Assembly (NCBI GenBank): GCA_900552245.1
Contig: URYY01000025.1
Span: forward strand, 1 to 18,792
Length of the DNA stretch: 18,792 bases
Source of the DNA: an uncultured Opitutales bacterium
GTDB lineage: Bacteria > Verrucomicrobiota > Verrucomicrobiia > Opitutales > Intestinicryptomonadaceae
Reading direction: 5' to 3'
The translations under genes and the position numbers were made by a program. The notes under the pieces were generated by a model. That model had not been told where the DNA came from, ran no database searches, and saw nothing but the letters and a program-made list of their open reading frames with translations. This document shows positions 1 to 6,791 of this stretch, piece by piece (position 1 is the stretch's first letter; every line of letters begins with the position of its first letter).

Positions 1-733
1 CTTTGAAGATAACGGTATGGCGGGGCGCCCCAAGGAGGTTCAAGAGGCGGTTGCAAAGCGCTATCACGAACTTGGCATGAAAATGGGGCTATTTGTAGCC
101 TATTCGGACTTCGGCGTGCCGCTTATGACCGCCCACAGGTTTTCTTACGGCGATAGAAAGACAGATAAAGCGGCTGTTCGCGAATTTCTAAAAAAGACCA
201 TGGAACATGCCGTTGAAGTTTCGAAGCGCATGGGCAACAAGTTTTGCACTGTCGTTCCAAGCCGCTTTGACGAGAGCTTGGAAGAGGGGATTCAATTTAC
301 AAATGTCGTGGAGAACTTGAAGTTTTGCGCGGATATTTGCGAGCCTAGCGGCCTTGTAATGGTTCTGGAGCCGCTAAATCCGAAAGACCACCCCGACTTA
401 TGGCTGAAGAAGGCGGCTCAGGCGCGGGCGGTGTGCAAGGCCGTAAACAGCCCATCTTGCAAAATTCTTTACGATGTTTACCATCAGCAGCGCACTGAGG
501 GCGACCTCATAAACAACATAGATTCCTGTTGGGACGAGATCGGCTATTTTCAGGTGGGCGACAATCCCGGCAGAAAGGAGGCCGGCACGGGCGAGATAAA
601 TTACAAAAAGATTTTTGCGCACTTGCGCCAGAAGGGCTACACGGGTTTTGTAGGTCTAGAGCACGGCCAGAGCGACAACTCCAAGGCAGGAGATGAAAAG
701 TTCGTGCAGGCTTACAGAGAAGTAGATGCCTAG
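1..733 (+). CDS. Hydroxypyruvate isomerase-like TIM-barrel protein (5' truncated)
   Basis: This gene belongs to the AP-endonuclease-2/xylose-isomerase-like TIM-barrel family and resembles hydroxypyruvate isomerase. Such enzymes use a divalent metal to isomerise or epimerise small hydroxy-carbonyl sugars or acids in the cytoplasm. The frame is open to the left edge: the residues FEDNG precede the ATG at 17 and match the conserved 'FEDNG' strand of the family, so the true start lies outside the window. Counting from the Met at 17, the probable metal ligands are Glu118 (LEPLN), Asp153 (YDVYHQQ), Gln179 (YFQVGDNPGR) and Glu215 (GLEHG). The GTGEINY segment is also typical of the family. About 243 residues are visible, which is most of the usual 260-300. 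The next gene starts within about 25 bases, suggesting one transcript. The exact substrate cannot be read from sequence; a xylose-isomerase-like epimerase is the main alternative. Confidence 0.86.
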   Translation, partial: FEDNGMAGRPKEVQEAVAKRYHELGMKMGLFVAYSDFGVPLMTAHRFSYGDRKTDKAAVREFLKKTMEHAVEVSKRMGNKFCTVVPSRFDESLEEGIQFTNVVENLKFCADICEPSGLVMVLEPLNPKDHPDLWLKKAAQARAVCKAVNSPSCKILYDVYHQQRTEGDLINNIDSCWDEIGYFQVGDNPGRKEAGTGEINYKKIFAHLRQKGYTGFVGLEHGQSDNSKAGDEKFVQAYREVDA

Positions 734-758
734 AAATGATATAGATGTGTTTATTTTT

Positions 759-1406
759 ATGAAAAGAAGAATATTAAAGTTTTTAATTGCGCTAACTCTA
801 TTTTTTGCGGCTAGTTTTTGTTTTGCGTTAACAAAAGTTGCCTGTGTGGGCGATAGTATTACTGCGGGAAGCGGGATTAAAAATCCCGCCAAAGATTCCT
901 ATCCTGCGGTTTTGGGAGCGCTCTTGGGTGGAGAGTACGAAGTTAAAAACTTCGGCGTAAGCGGGCGAACGCTCTTAAATAGCGGAGACTTTCCGTATAT
1001 GAAGGAGAAGAAGTATGCTCAATCCCTCGAGTTTGCGCCCGACATCGTAATCATAAAGCTTGGCACGAACGATTCAAAGCCGCAGAATTGGAAGCACAAG
1101 GCGGAGTTTGAGGCGGACTTTAAAAAGCTTGTGAAAAGTTACCGAGACTTGCCTTCGAAGCCCAAGATTATAATAGCAACGCAAATGTATGTCGCAAAGA
1201 GCGCTTGGGGAATCACAAATAAGGTCGTGGAAGACGAGGTTATGCCGCTTACTTTAAAGCTTGCAAAGAAACTCGGCTTGCCCGTGATAGACTTTTACGC
1301 GGCCTTTGACGGCAGGGCGGATTTGCTTTGCGACGGAGTTCACCCAAATGAAGCCGGCGCGCGAAAAATGGCCGAAATTTGCCGAGATAAAATCTTGGGA
1401 AAGTGA
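759..1406 (+). CDS. Secreted SGNH/GDSL-family hydrolase (esterase)
   Basis: This is a predicted exported ester hydrolase of the SGNH superfamily, which includes lysophospholipase L1-like enzymes and carbohydrate acetylesterases. From the ATG at 759 the protein has 215 residues. It opens with a basic end (MKRR), a hydrophobic stretch and an FCFA-like cleavage region near residue 23, so it probably works in the periplasm or outside. Block I is GDSITAG with nucleophile Ser33. Block II is NFGVSGRT, block III is LGTND with Asn104, and block V is DGVHPN with Asp192 and His195, so the catalytic set is complete. An in-frame ATG at 726 would overlap the upstream gene and put eleven extra residues before the signal peptide. 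I prefer 759 because of the signal peptide, although neither start has a clear ribosome binding site. The position after a sugar isomerase-like gene fits a role in carbohydrate ester removal (inference). A hairpin terminator follows. Confidence 0.9.
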   Translation: MKRRILKFLIALTLFFAASFCFALTKVACVGDSITAGSGIKNPAKDSYPAVLGALLGGEYEVKNFGVSGRTLLNSGDFPYMKEKKYAQSLEFAPDIVIIKLGTNDSKPQNWKHKAEFEADFKKLVKSYRDLPSKPKIIIATQMYVAKSAWGITNKVVEDEVMPLTLKLAKKLGLPVIDFYAAFDGRADLLCDGVHPNEAGARKMAEICRDKILGK

Positions 1407-1431
1407 GCGGGGCTGGAACTGAGTTTTCAAA

Positions 1432-1461
1432 GGCTTGCGCCCTTTGGGCGCGGCCTTTTTT
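1432..1461 (+). terminator. Rho-independent terminator after the SGNH hydrolase gene
   Basis: The arms GCGCCC (1437-1442) and GGGCGC (1446-1451) close a three-base loop. They are extended by GGC (1432-1434) pairing with GCC (1453-1455), and six T residues follow at 1456-1461. The hairpin lies about 25 bases after the TGA stop and should end the isomerase-SGNH transcript. Confidence 0.85.
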
Positions 1462-1838
1462 GCGTTAAGACTTTCACTGAGATTATTTGTCCGGGCATTT
1501 TTATGTAAAAGGTGTGAGGAGCTTATTTTTGCGCTACTTTTAATGGCGGCCTTTAACCGGCTTTGCGTGGCGAGTCGTCAAAAAAAGTCGATTTCTTATT
1601 CGGGAGCATTCATTTCTGCGCGACGTTTGCCCGCCGCAAATTTAAGTGGAATATTCCACTCTTAGAATGAACTTCGCCTTTTAAATAAAGAGCGGGTGCG
1701 GCGCATTTTACCCATAGATATTTAGCTACTTTGCGCATTTTACTTTGCCCGCAAAAATTCAATTTGTCGGGAGCTTCTCCGACTTTGTGTTGCTTAAATT
1801 TTTTCGTTTTGCGCGGGTTCTTGCAGGGAATTTTTCTC
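1462..1838. other. Non-coding gap between two terminators
   Basis: This stretch between the SGNH-gene terminator and the gdhA terminator shows no convincing gene. Two open frames of 76 codons, one on each strand, lack recognisable domains, ribosome binding sites and codon structure like the neighbours. The sequence is patchy, with repeated TTTGCG-like words. The one distinct element is a perfect 16-bp palindrome at 1645-1660, listed separately. A small RNA cannot be excluded. Confidence 0.6.
1645..1660. repeat. Perfect 16-bp palindrome
   Basis: AGTGGAATATTCCACT is identical to its own reverse complement over all 16 bases, and the symmetry stops at the flanking bases. It lies in non-coding DNA between two terminators. 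It could be a binding site for a dimeric DNA-binding protein, but no nearby regulator gene supports this, and a single copy is seen. Confidence 0.6.
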
Positions 1839-1874
1839 AAAAAAAATGCCCTGCGCGGTCAAGCCGCGCAAGGC
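1839..1874 (-). terminator. Rho-independent terminator of gdhA
   Basis: On the minus strand an 11-base stem is formed by GCCTTGCGCGG and CCGCGCAGGGC (plus-strand arms 1864-1874 and 1848-1858) with one G-U pair and a five-base loop. It runs directly into eight U residues (plus-strand A run 1839-1846). It lies 24 bases beyond the gdhA stop codon and is one of the strongest terminators in the window. Confidence 0.92.
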
Positions 1875-1898
1875 ATCGAAAAATATTAGGTCTATAAA

Positions 1899-3242
1899 TT
1901 AAACGTTCTGTGCAATCATTGCGTCGGCAACCTTCTTGAAGCCCGCAATGTTTGCGCCGTTAACGAGGTTTCCGGGTGTGCCAAATTCTGCAGCGGCTTC
2001 GGAGGCATTCTTAAAGATTGCCTTCATTATACCGTGCAACCTTGCGTCAACTTCCTCGCTAGTCCAGCTCAAGCGGATAGCGTTTTGCGACATTTCCAAG
2101 CCTGATGTTGCTACGCCGCCAGCGTTTGCAGCCTTTGCAGGTCCGTAGAGAATCTTGCTTTCGACATAGAGCTTGATGGCTTCGTTTGTGGAGGGCATAT
2201 TTGCACCTTCAGAAACGCAGATGCAGCCGTTGGCCAACAGAGCCTTTGCGTCGTCGAGGTTAATTTCGTTCTGAGTTGCCGAGGGCATTGCAACGTCGGC
2301 CTTTACTGCGCCCCACGGACGCTTGCCTTCGAGGTACTTTGCGCTCTTGAACTTCTTTGCGTATTCGGCGATTCTGCCGCGCTTGTTGTTCTTCAAATCC
2401 ATTACATAGGCCAACTTTTCGGCGTCAATGCCGTCTTCGTCTATGATTGTGCCGTTTGAGTCGGAAAGCGATATTGCCTTTGCGCCGAGGTGGTTTAGCT
2501 TTTCGACGGTGTACTGAGCAACATTGCCCGAGCCCGAAACCAATACGCGCTTGCCTTCGAGAGAGTCGCCCTTGGCGTTGAACATTTCCTGTGCAAAGTA
2601 AACATTGCCGTAACCGGTAGCTTCAGGGCGAATTAGCGAGCCGCCCCAAGAGAGACCCTTGCCCGTCAAAACGCTGTCGTAGGAGTTTCTAACGCGCTTG
2701 TACTGGCCGAATAGGAAACCTATTTCGCGGCCGCCAACACCGATATCGCCTGCGGGAACGTCCGTATTTGGACCGATGTGGCGTGCGAGCTCTGTCATAA
2801 AGCTGCGGCAGAATGAGCGGACTTCATTGTCGCTCTTGCCCTTGGGGTCGAAGTTTGAACCGCCCTTGCCGCCGCCCATGGGCAGGGTTGTGAGCGAATT
2901 TTTAAATACCTGTTCAAAGCCCAAGAACTTGAGTATGCTCAAGTTTACAGAGGGGTGGAAGCGCAAGCCGCCCTTGTAGGGGCCTATGGCGCTATTAAAC
3001 TGCACGCGGTAGCCCTGATTTATCTGGAGCTCGCCCTTGTCGTCGAACCAGGGAACCTGGAACATTATGATTCTCTCAGGAACTACCATTCTTTCGAGAA
3101 TTTTGTTTTCCTCATACTTCTTGTCGCTTTCTAGGACAAGGCTCAGTGAGGAGAGTACTTCTTCTACAGCCTGTAGGAATTCCTTTTCCCAGGGCTGCTT
3201 TTTGTTTAAGTCTTCCAAGACTCTTGCTACGTAGCTATTCAT
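1899..3242 (-). CDS. gdhA: NADP-type glutamate dehydrogenase
   Basis: GdhA interconverts 2-oxoglutarate plus ammonium and glutamate with NADP(H), and links nitrogen assimilation to central carbon metabolism in the cytoplasm. With the ATG at 3242 the protein has 447 residues, the usual length of the hexameric bacterial enzyme. Conserved pieces are GPYKGGLRFH with Lys90 in the substrate site, PMGGGKGGSNFDPKGKS with catalytic Lys126, VPAGDIGVGGREIG with Asp166, and the Rossmann motif GSGNVAQ (237-243) followed by LSDSNGTI. The open frame continues 30 codons upstream to 3332, but MNSYVARVLEDL matches the family start and the extension is lysine/arginine-rich leader-like sequence, so I rejected it. 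No Shine-Dalgarno motif precedes the start. The gene is a single transcription unit, divergent from the PEGA gene across a motif-rich region that probably holds its promoter and operators. Confidence 0.97.
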   Translation of the reverse strand: MNSYVARVLEDLNKKQPWEKEFLQAVEEVLSSLSLVLESDKKYEENKILERMVVPERIIMFQVPWFDDKGELQINQGYRVQFNSAIGPYKGGLRFHPSVNLSILKFLGFEQVFKNSLTTLPMGGGKGGSNFDPKGKSDNEVRSFCRSFMTELARHIGPNTDVPAGDIGVGGREIGFLFGQYKRVRNSYDSVLTGKGLSWGGSLIRPEATGYGNVYFAQEMFNAKGDSLEGKRVLVSGSGNVAQYTVEKLNHLGAKAISLSDSNGTIIDEDGIDAEKLAYVMDLKNNKRGRIAEYAKKFKSAKYLEGKRPWGAVKADVAMPSATQNEINLDDAKALLANGCICVSEGANMPSTNEAIKLYVESKILYGPAKAANAGGVATSGLEMSQNAIRLSWTSEEVDARLHGIMKAIFKNASEAAAEFGTPGNLVNGANIAGFKKVADAMIAQNV

Positions 3243-3303
3243 TTTTTTTCGTTTTATATTTGGTTTTAATAGAAATTTGTCTGTTACACGCTCTAAATTA
3301 GAC

Positions 3304-3498
3304 ACTTGACCTTTGCGAATAACGGGGGTCAATATTTTGACACTATGTCCTTTGAGTCAAAAATTTTTTTCGCAAAGATTCAAAATTGTATCAAAAAGTT
3401 ACAATTTTGTAGTAAAAATGCAAAATTGTGGCGACTTTGCCGAGTCATCTATATTTTTGAGGCTTGACTGATTCTCAAAAATGTCAAAATAGTCAAGC
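3304..3498. promoter_or_regulatory. Motif-dense divergent regulatory region with TTGAC/GTCAA dyads
   Basis: This DNA between gdhA and the PEGA gene carries seven TTGAC or GTCAA words: 3306, 3328, 3337, 3356, 3464, 3483 and 3492. An eighth (3539) touches the PEGA start. Two pairs have the same geometry, TTGAC-14 bases-GTCAA, at 3337-3360 and 3464-3487. The first extends to TTTTGAC/GTCAAAA. Nearby are TTTTTGAG (3454-3461) with CTCAAAAA (3474-3481) and GCTTGACT (3462-3469) with AGTCAAGC (3491-3498). TTGAC also resembles a sigma-70 -35 box, so some copies may be promoter parts, but no good -10 box sits at 17 bases from any of them. A regulator site is the likelier reading for the repeated dyads. 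No more than location and pattern support this. Confidence 0.5.
3381..3429. repeat. CAAAATTGT repeat cluster (two inverted, one direct)
   Basis: CAAAATTGTA (3381-3390) and TACAATTTTG (3400-3409) form a perfect 10-base inverted repeat with a nine-base spacer, and a third copy, CAAAATTGT, lies at 3421-3429. A fourth copy occurs just after the PEGA gene at 4166-4175. I noticed no copy elsewhere in the window. The arrangement suggests an operator for a dimeric regulator of the PEGA and/or gdhA promoters, though AT-rich DNA makes such words easier to find by chance. Confidence 0.5.
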
Positions 3499-3528
3499 AG
3501 TTTGAAGCGTATTTGAAATTGGGATTCT

Positions 3529-3534
3529 AAGGAG
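3529..3534 (+). promoter_or_regulatory. Strong Shine-Dalgarno site of the PEGA gene
   Basis: AAGGAG lies nine bases before the ATG at 3544. It is the best ribosome binding site in the window and fixes the start of the PEGA gene. Most neighbouring genes have no comparable motif. Confidence 0.75.
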
Positions 3535-3543
3535 AAACTTGAC

Positions 3544-4152
3544 ATGCCGCACAAGGGTTTAATTTACACAATTGCAATAGTAGCCTGCCTAGCTTTTTTT
3601 ATTTCGCTAATAGCTTACAGCGTAAATACTAAGGTGCCTACGTCATTTAGCTTAGACAGCTACCCAAGCGGAGCCAAGGTGTATTTGAAAGGCGAGTTGC
3701 TTGGTAAAACGCCCCTTACTCTCGATGAAAGTTTCTTTAGAAAGCATGATGTAAATATCGATAAGGCAAATATATTCAGATTGTTTACGCCCACGCCAAA
3801 GGGCATAGAGATCATTCAAAAAAAGGGCGCAAAAGGCGCGATAAGAGACCGCAGCCCACTTCTTCTTACCTTTGAAATACCTACAAAAAAAGGTGCAATC
3901 CCGGCTCGTTTTAGCAAGGCAAATTCTCCGGGAGCCGATTACAGCGCAGCGCAGCTGCGCGCCTTTGTATCTCACGATATGTCAAACAGAATGATAGTTT
4001 CTTTCGACTTGGATAAGCTGGCGCCCATAGATGAAATTACAAAATCGCAGGCCTCAATAGTGCTTTTCGTTCCCGCAAATAGGGACGTTCCACTATCGCA
4101 TATGAGTGAATATAAAACATTTAAGCGCGTAAGTACCCCGCCGGAAAAGTAG
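3544..4152 (+). CDS. Membrane-anchored PEGA-domain protein, function unknown
   Basis: A 202-residue protein with one N-terminal membrane helix (about residues 7-26) and no lipobox, so it is probably anchored in the inner membrane with the rest outside the cytoplasm. Residues 36-60 (SYPSGAKVYLKGELLG, then KTPLTL) match a PEGA domain, a short beta fold found in cell-surface and signalling proteins. The middle contains lysine-rich loops (PKGIEIIQKKGAKG and PTKKGAIP). The rest (130-202) has strand-like segments such as MIVSFDLDKL and ASIVLFVP and no motif I recognise. The start is secure because of the AAGGAG site. The gene stands alone: gdhA is divergent upstream and the CorC-like gene is convergent downstream. 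Copies of the CAAAATTGT motif lie on both sides of it. I cannot assign a function; a role in envelope structure or in presenting a partner protein is only a guess from the domain. Confidence 0.8.
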   Translation: MPHKGLIYTIAIVACLAFFISLIAYSVNTKVPTSFSLDSYPSGAKVYLKGELLGKTPLTLDESFFRKHDVNIDKANIFRLFTPTPKGIEIIQKKGAKGAIRDRSPLLLTFEIPTKKGAIPARFSKANSPGADYSAAQLRAFVSHDMSNRMIVSFDLDKLAPIDEITKSQASIVLFVPANRDVPLSHMSEYKTFKRVSTPPEK

Positions 4153-4156
4153 CGGC

Positions 4157-4186
4157 ATAAAAACTTACAATTTTGTAACTTTTTTT
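4157..4186 (+). terminator. AT-rich hairpin with T-run after the PEGA gene
   Basis: TTACAA (4165-4170) and TTGTAA (4173-4178) are inverted repeats, flanked outside by A-rich and T-rich arms, and a run of seven T residues follows at 4180-4186. Its position just after the stop codon and its T-run suggest a weak intrinsic terminator. The stem is AT-only and the loop is tight. The same core sequence TTACAATTTTGTA also occurs at 3399-3411, so it may instead be a protein-binding site. Confidence 0.45.
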
Positions 4187-4229
4187 GCATTGGACTTTTG
4201 ACGGGGCAGTCTAAATAAGTTGCGCCGCG

Positions 4230-4311
4230 TGAGTTTTAAGCCTGCGCCAAATTTTACCTCGCAACACGAGTGCAAGTTGCCAGAGCAGCGAATTTCCGGC
4301 GGAAAAACTCA
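4230..4311. repeat. Nested inverted repeats between convergent genes
   Basis: Outer arms TGAGTTTT (4230-4237) and AAAACTCA (4304-4311) enclose CGCCAAATT (4245-4253) against AATTT-CC-GGCG (4291-4301, two-base bulge). An inner GCAAC/GTTGC pair lies at 4261-4265 and 4276-4280. All are nested in the same order, so either strand could fold into one long imperfect hairpin. It lies between the 3' ends of the PEGA and CorC-like genes. Only the pairing is observed; the function is unknown. Confidence 0.4.
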
Positions 4312-4333
4312 AGTGTAGCGCTAATTGGCACTT

Positions 4334-5632
4334 TTACTTTTGCGGCTCTTGCAGGCGCTCCACTTTGCACTCTATTATTCTCCGCGCGCTAACCTGTTCG
4401 ACAGTTACGCGCAAATTTTGCTCCGACAGCAATATGCGCTCGCCCTTTTCGGGGAATCTGCCCAGAACCCAAGTTATTAGACCGCCGAAAGTTGAGACCT
4501 CGTCATTTTCAAAATCGACTTCAAGGGCATCTTCGACATTGTGTATTGCTGCCATTCCTGAAATTTGAAATGTATTTTTGCCGGAGCGCCTTATGGAGTC
4601 TGATGGGTCTTCAAACTCCTCCTTAATTTGCCCGACAATCTCTTCAACAATCTCGTTTAGCGTTATAATTCCTATTATCCCGCCAAATTCGTCTTCAACA
4701 AAGGCCATGTGGAGTTCGTGACGGCGGAGTTTTGAGAGAGTATCAATTATGGCTTCGCTGTGGCGGACGCGCAGTATGCCGCGCTTTAGTTTCATAAGGT
4801 CCATGGTTTCGCCGCTTCTGAGAGCCTTAAAAATATCTTTTATGTGGATTATCCCCAAGCAGTTATCTAAATTTCCGTCGCACAGCGGATAGCGCGTATG
4901 CCCAAACTTTAGCGCCTTTTGCAGGTTTTCCTCAAGCGGGGCGTTTACGTCAAAATACTGCACTGATGAGCGCGGTATCATAACGTCGCTAATTTCAAGT
5001 TCGTTTAGGCGTATGGAGTTTCTGACTATTTTGCGGGCGTAGGGCGTAAGCTCGTCCGATTCCTCCTCCTCGGAGCGCAGTTTTACCAAAACGTCTATAT
5101 GGTCGAAGGATATGCCCTCCTTTAGCACGGTTTTTCCAAAGAGTTTTGAGCTTATTTTGCGGGCTATAAATTCAAAGGGAAAAGCCAGCACAAACAAGAG
5201 CAGGTAGGGCTTTGAGTAGCGCCTCAGAGCCTTCATCGGGAATTTCGTGGCAAAAGAGGCAAATGGCAAGTCGCAGAGCGCGTACTCCACAAAAAACGCA
5301 ACTAAAAAGGCGAGCGCAAGCAAAAGTGCGCACCTTAAAGGCGACAAGTGCCAGGAGGCGAAGCCAAAAATGGAAACGAACACAAAAAATATGCCCGAAG
5401 CCATTAGCGCAATAAAAAATCTGATTCCGAGTGTGACGAAGGTGCCGAGCCTCTTAGACTTGTTTAACAGGCGCTTTTCAAGCTTAGAGAGCTTTTCGGT
5501 GCTTGCGGACTTTGAGGGCTCAAACCTCAGAGCCGCAACAGCGTAGGAAATAGACACCAATACGGCATTTGCGCAAAAGGCAAATACGCTTACGCCCAAT
5601 CCCAGAATCAGACTTGTTAGAGGCTGAAGCAT
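4334..5632 (-). CDS. CNNM/CorC-type membrane protein with CBS domains
   Basis: A 432-residue member of the DUF21/CNNM-CBS-CorC family (once called hemolysin C-like), associated with magnesium or cobalt homeostasis at the inner membrane. Membrane segments are predicted near residues 5-33, 65-92, 99-118 and 141-156, matching the DUF21 part. The CBS pair covers about 213-335, beginning with the family signature ISDVMIPRSSV and including HTRYPLCDGNLDNCLGIIH and VEDEFGGIIGIITLNEIVEE. A CorC_HlyC domain follows at about 345-428, with DEVSTFGGLITWVLGRFPEKGE. The order and length are normal. Its ATG shares a base with the hisC stop (TAATG), so translation is probably coupled to hisC although the two functions are unrelated. 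Substrate specificity cannot be told from sequence, so I give no gene symbol. Confidence 0.92.
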   Translation of the reverse strand: MLQPLTSLILGLGVSVFAFCANAVLVSISYAVAALRFEPSKSASTEKLSKLEKRLLNKSKRLGTFVTLGIRFFIALMASGIFFVFVSIFGFASWHLSPLRCALLLALAFLVAFFVEYALCDLPFASFATKFPMKALRRYSKPYLLLFVLAFPFEFIARKISSKLFGKTVLKEGISFDHIDVLVKLRSEEEESDELTPYARKIVRNSIRLNELEISDVMIPRSSVQYFDVNAPLEENLQKALKFGHTRYPLCDGNLDNCLGIIHIKDIFKALRSGETMDLMKLKRGILRVRHSEAIIDTLSKLRRHELHMAFVEDEFGGIIGIITLNEIVEEIVGQIKEEFEDPSDSIRRSGKNTFQISGMAAIHNVEDALEVDFENDEVSTFGGLITWVLGRFPEKGERILLSEQNLRVTVEQVSARRIIECKVERLQEPQK

Positions 5633-6735
5633 TAGACAAGCTTTTTAAACTCTTCAATGAAGCGCTCGTTTTGCTCCGGCAGGCCTATGGTAATTCTGAG
5701 CCAATCCGGCAGTCCGTAGCCGACATTCGGGCGAACTATCACGCCGACTCTCTGTAGCGCGTCGAACTTCTTTAGCGCGTCCTTTACCTTTACCATTATG
5801 AAGTTTCCGCCCTCAGAGATGTATTCGGCGCCGAGTTCGTCAAAGGCTTTTTCGAGCATCTTGCGGCCCTGCTTATTTAGCTCTTTGCTCTTTTCGTAAA
5901 ATTCGGTGTCGTCGAGAGCGGCCATGGCGCCTATTTGCGCGAGCGTATTCATATTAAAGGGCTCGCGCACGCGGTTTATGAGGCCTGCGAGCTCTTCGCA
6001 CATATAGCCGTAGCCGGCGCGCAAGCCGGCAAGGCCGTAGATTTTTGAGAAGGTCTTAAGGCCTATTACGGGTCTGCCTTCGGCTATTAGGCTTCTTATA
6101 TCGACGGGGTCGTCTTGAAAGTCGCTGTAAGCTTCGTCGTAGCAGAATACGACGCCTTCGGGCAGCGAGCGCACAAAGTCAAAAATTTCGCCTTTGCTTG
6201 CGACGGTTCCGGTGGGGTTATTCGGATTTGCCACAAATACTATCTTTGTCTTTTCGTCCACTGCATCGCGCAGCATATCAAAGTCGTAGCGCAAGTTTGG
6301 CATGGCAACTTCGCGGCACTCAGCACCCATTAGCAGGGTCGATAGCTTGTAAACGATGAAGGATTGCGCACCCATTACGGCGTTGTCGCCCGGGTTTAAG
6401 AGCGCGTGGGCTACGAGTTCTATAACTTCGTTTGAGCCGTTTCCGAAAACCAGTTGCGTAGTTTTTAGACCCATGCGCTTTGCTATTTTATGACCCAATT
6501 CGTAGCAGCCGCCGTCGGGGTAGTAGTTTAGTCCGCCGAGGTGTTTTGCAACTTCTGCTATTGCCTTTGGCGATGGGCCGAGCGGATTTTCGTTCGACGC
6601 CATCTTCAAAATTCCGTCGGGGTCGAGCCCAAACTCGCGCGCGACGTACTCTATTGGCTTGCCAGCCTGATACACAGGCTGCTTCAAAACTGATGGTCTT
6701 ACAATGTCTTCGATTTTCATATTTAGGCATTTCAT
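5632..6735 (-). CDS. hisC: Histidinol-phosphate aminotransferase
   Basis: A fold-type I PLP aminotransferase of the HisC family. It transfers an amino group between glutamate and imidazole-acetol phosphate, a late step of histidine synthesis, and may also accept aromatic keto acids. The 367 residues match the family length. Visible are KMASNENPLGPSPKA near the N-terminus, FGNGSNEVIEL (97-107, phosphate-binding side), ANPNNPTGT (169-177), CYDEAYSDF with Asp200 against the PLP ring nitrogen, and GLKTFSKIYGLAGLRAGYG with the Schiff-base Lys231. The C-terminal VIVRPNVGYGLPDWLRITIG is also characteristic. An alternative ATG at 6720 (MKIEDIVRPSV) starts closer to the conserved region; 6735 is kept because a weak TTAGG lies before it. 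No other his gene is nearby. It is divergent from the RmlD-like gene across 56 bases and overlaps the CorC-like gene downstream. Confidence 0.95.
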   Translation of the reverse strand: MKCLNMKIEDIVRPSVLKQPVYQAGKPIEYVAREFGLDPDGILKMASNENPLGPSPKAIAEVAKHLGGLNYYPDGGCYELGHKIAKRMGLKTTQLVFGNGSNEVIELVAHALLNPGDNAVMGAQSFIVYKLSTLLMGAECREVAMPNLRYDFDMLRDAVDEKTKIVFVANPNNPTGTVASKGEIFDFVRSLPEGVVFCYDEAYSDFQDDPVDIRSLIAEGRPVIGLKTFSKIYGLAGLRAGYGYMCEELAGLINRVREPFNMNTLAQIGAMAALDDTEFYEKSKELNKQGRKMLEKAFDELGAEYISEGGNFIMVKVKDALKKFDALQRVGVIVRPNVGYGLPDWLRITIGLPEQNERFIEEFKKLV

Positions 6736-6791
6736 TATTAGCCTAATTTTATTATTTGCAAGTTTAGATAAAATACATCATCTTTTTTGCT

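Noticed and set aside
1435..1665. 76-codon plus-strand frame after the SGNH gene
   Set aside because: It begins at a TTG inside the terminator hairpin, has no ribosome binding site or domain, and overlaps an equally long antisense frame.
1610..1840. 76-codon minus-strand frame rich in lysine and arginine
   Set aside because: It lies beyond the gdhA terminator, has no ribosome binding site and no family resemblance; its composition looks like translated AT-rich non-coding DNA.
3243..3332. 30-codon N-terminal extension of GdhA
   Set aside because: It would make the protein longer than its family and runs through the regulatory region; the 447-residue form starts at a conserved position.
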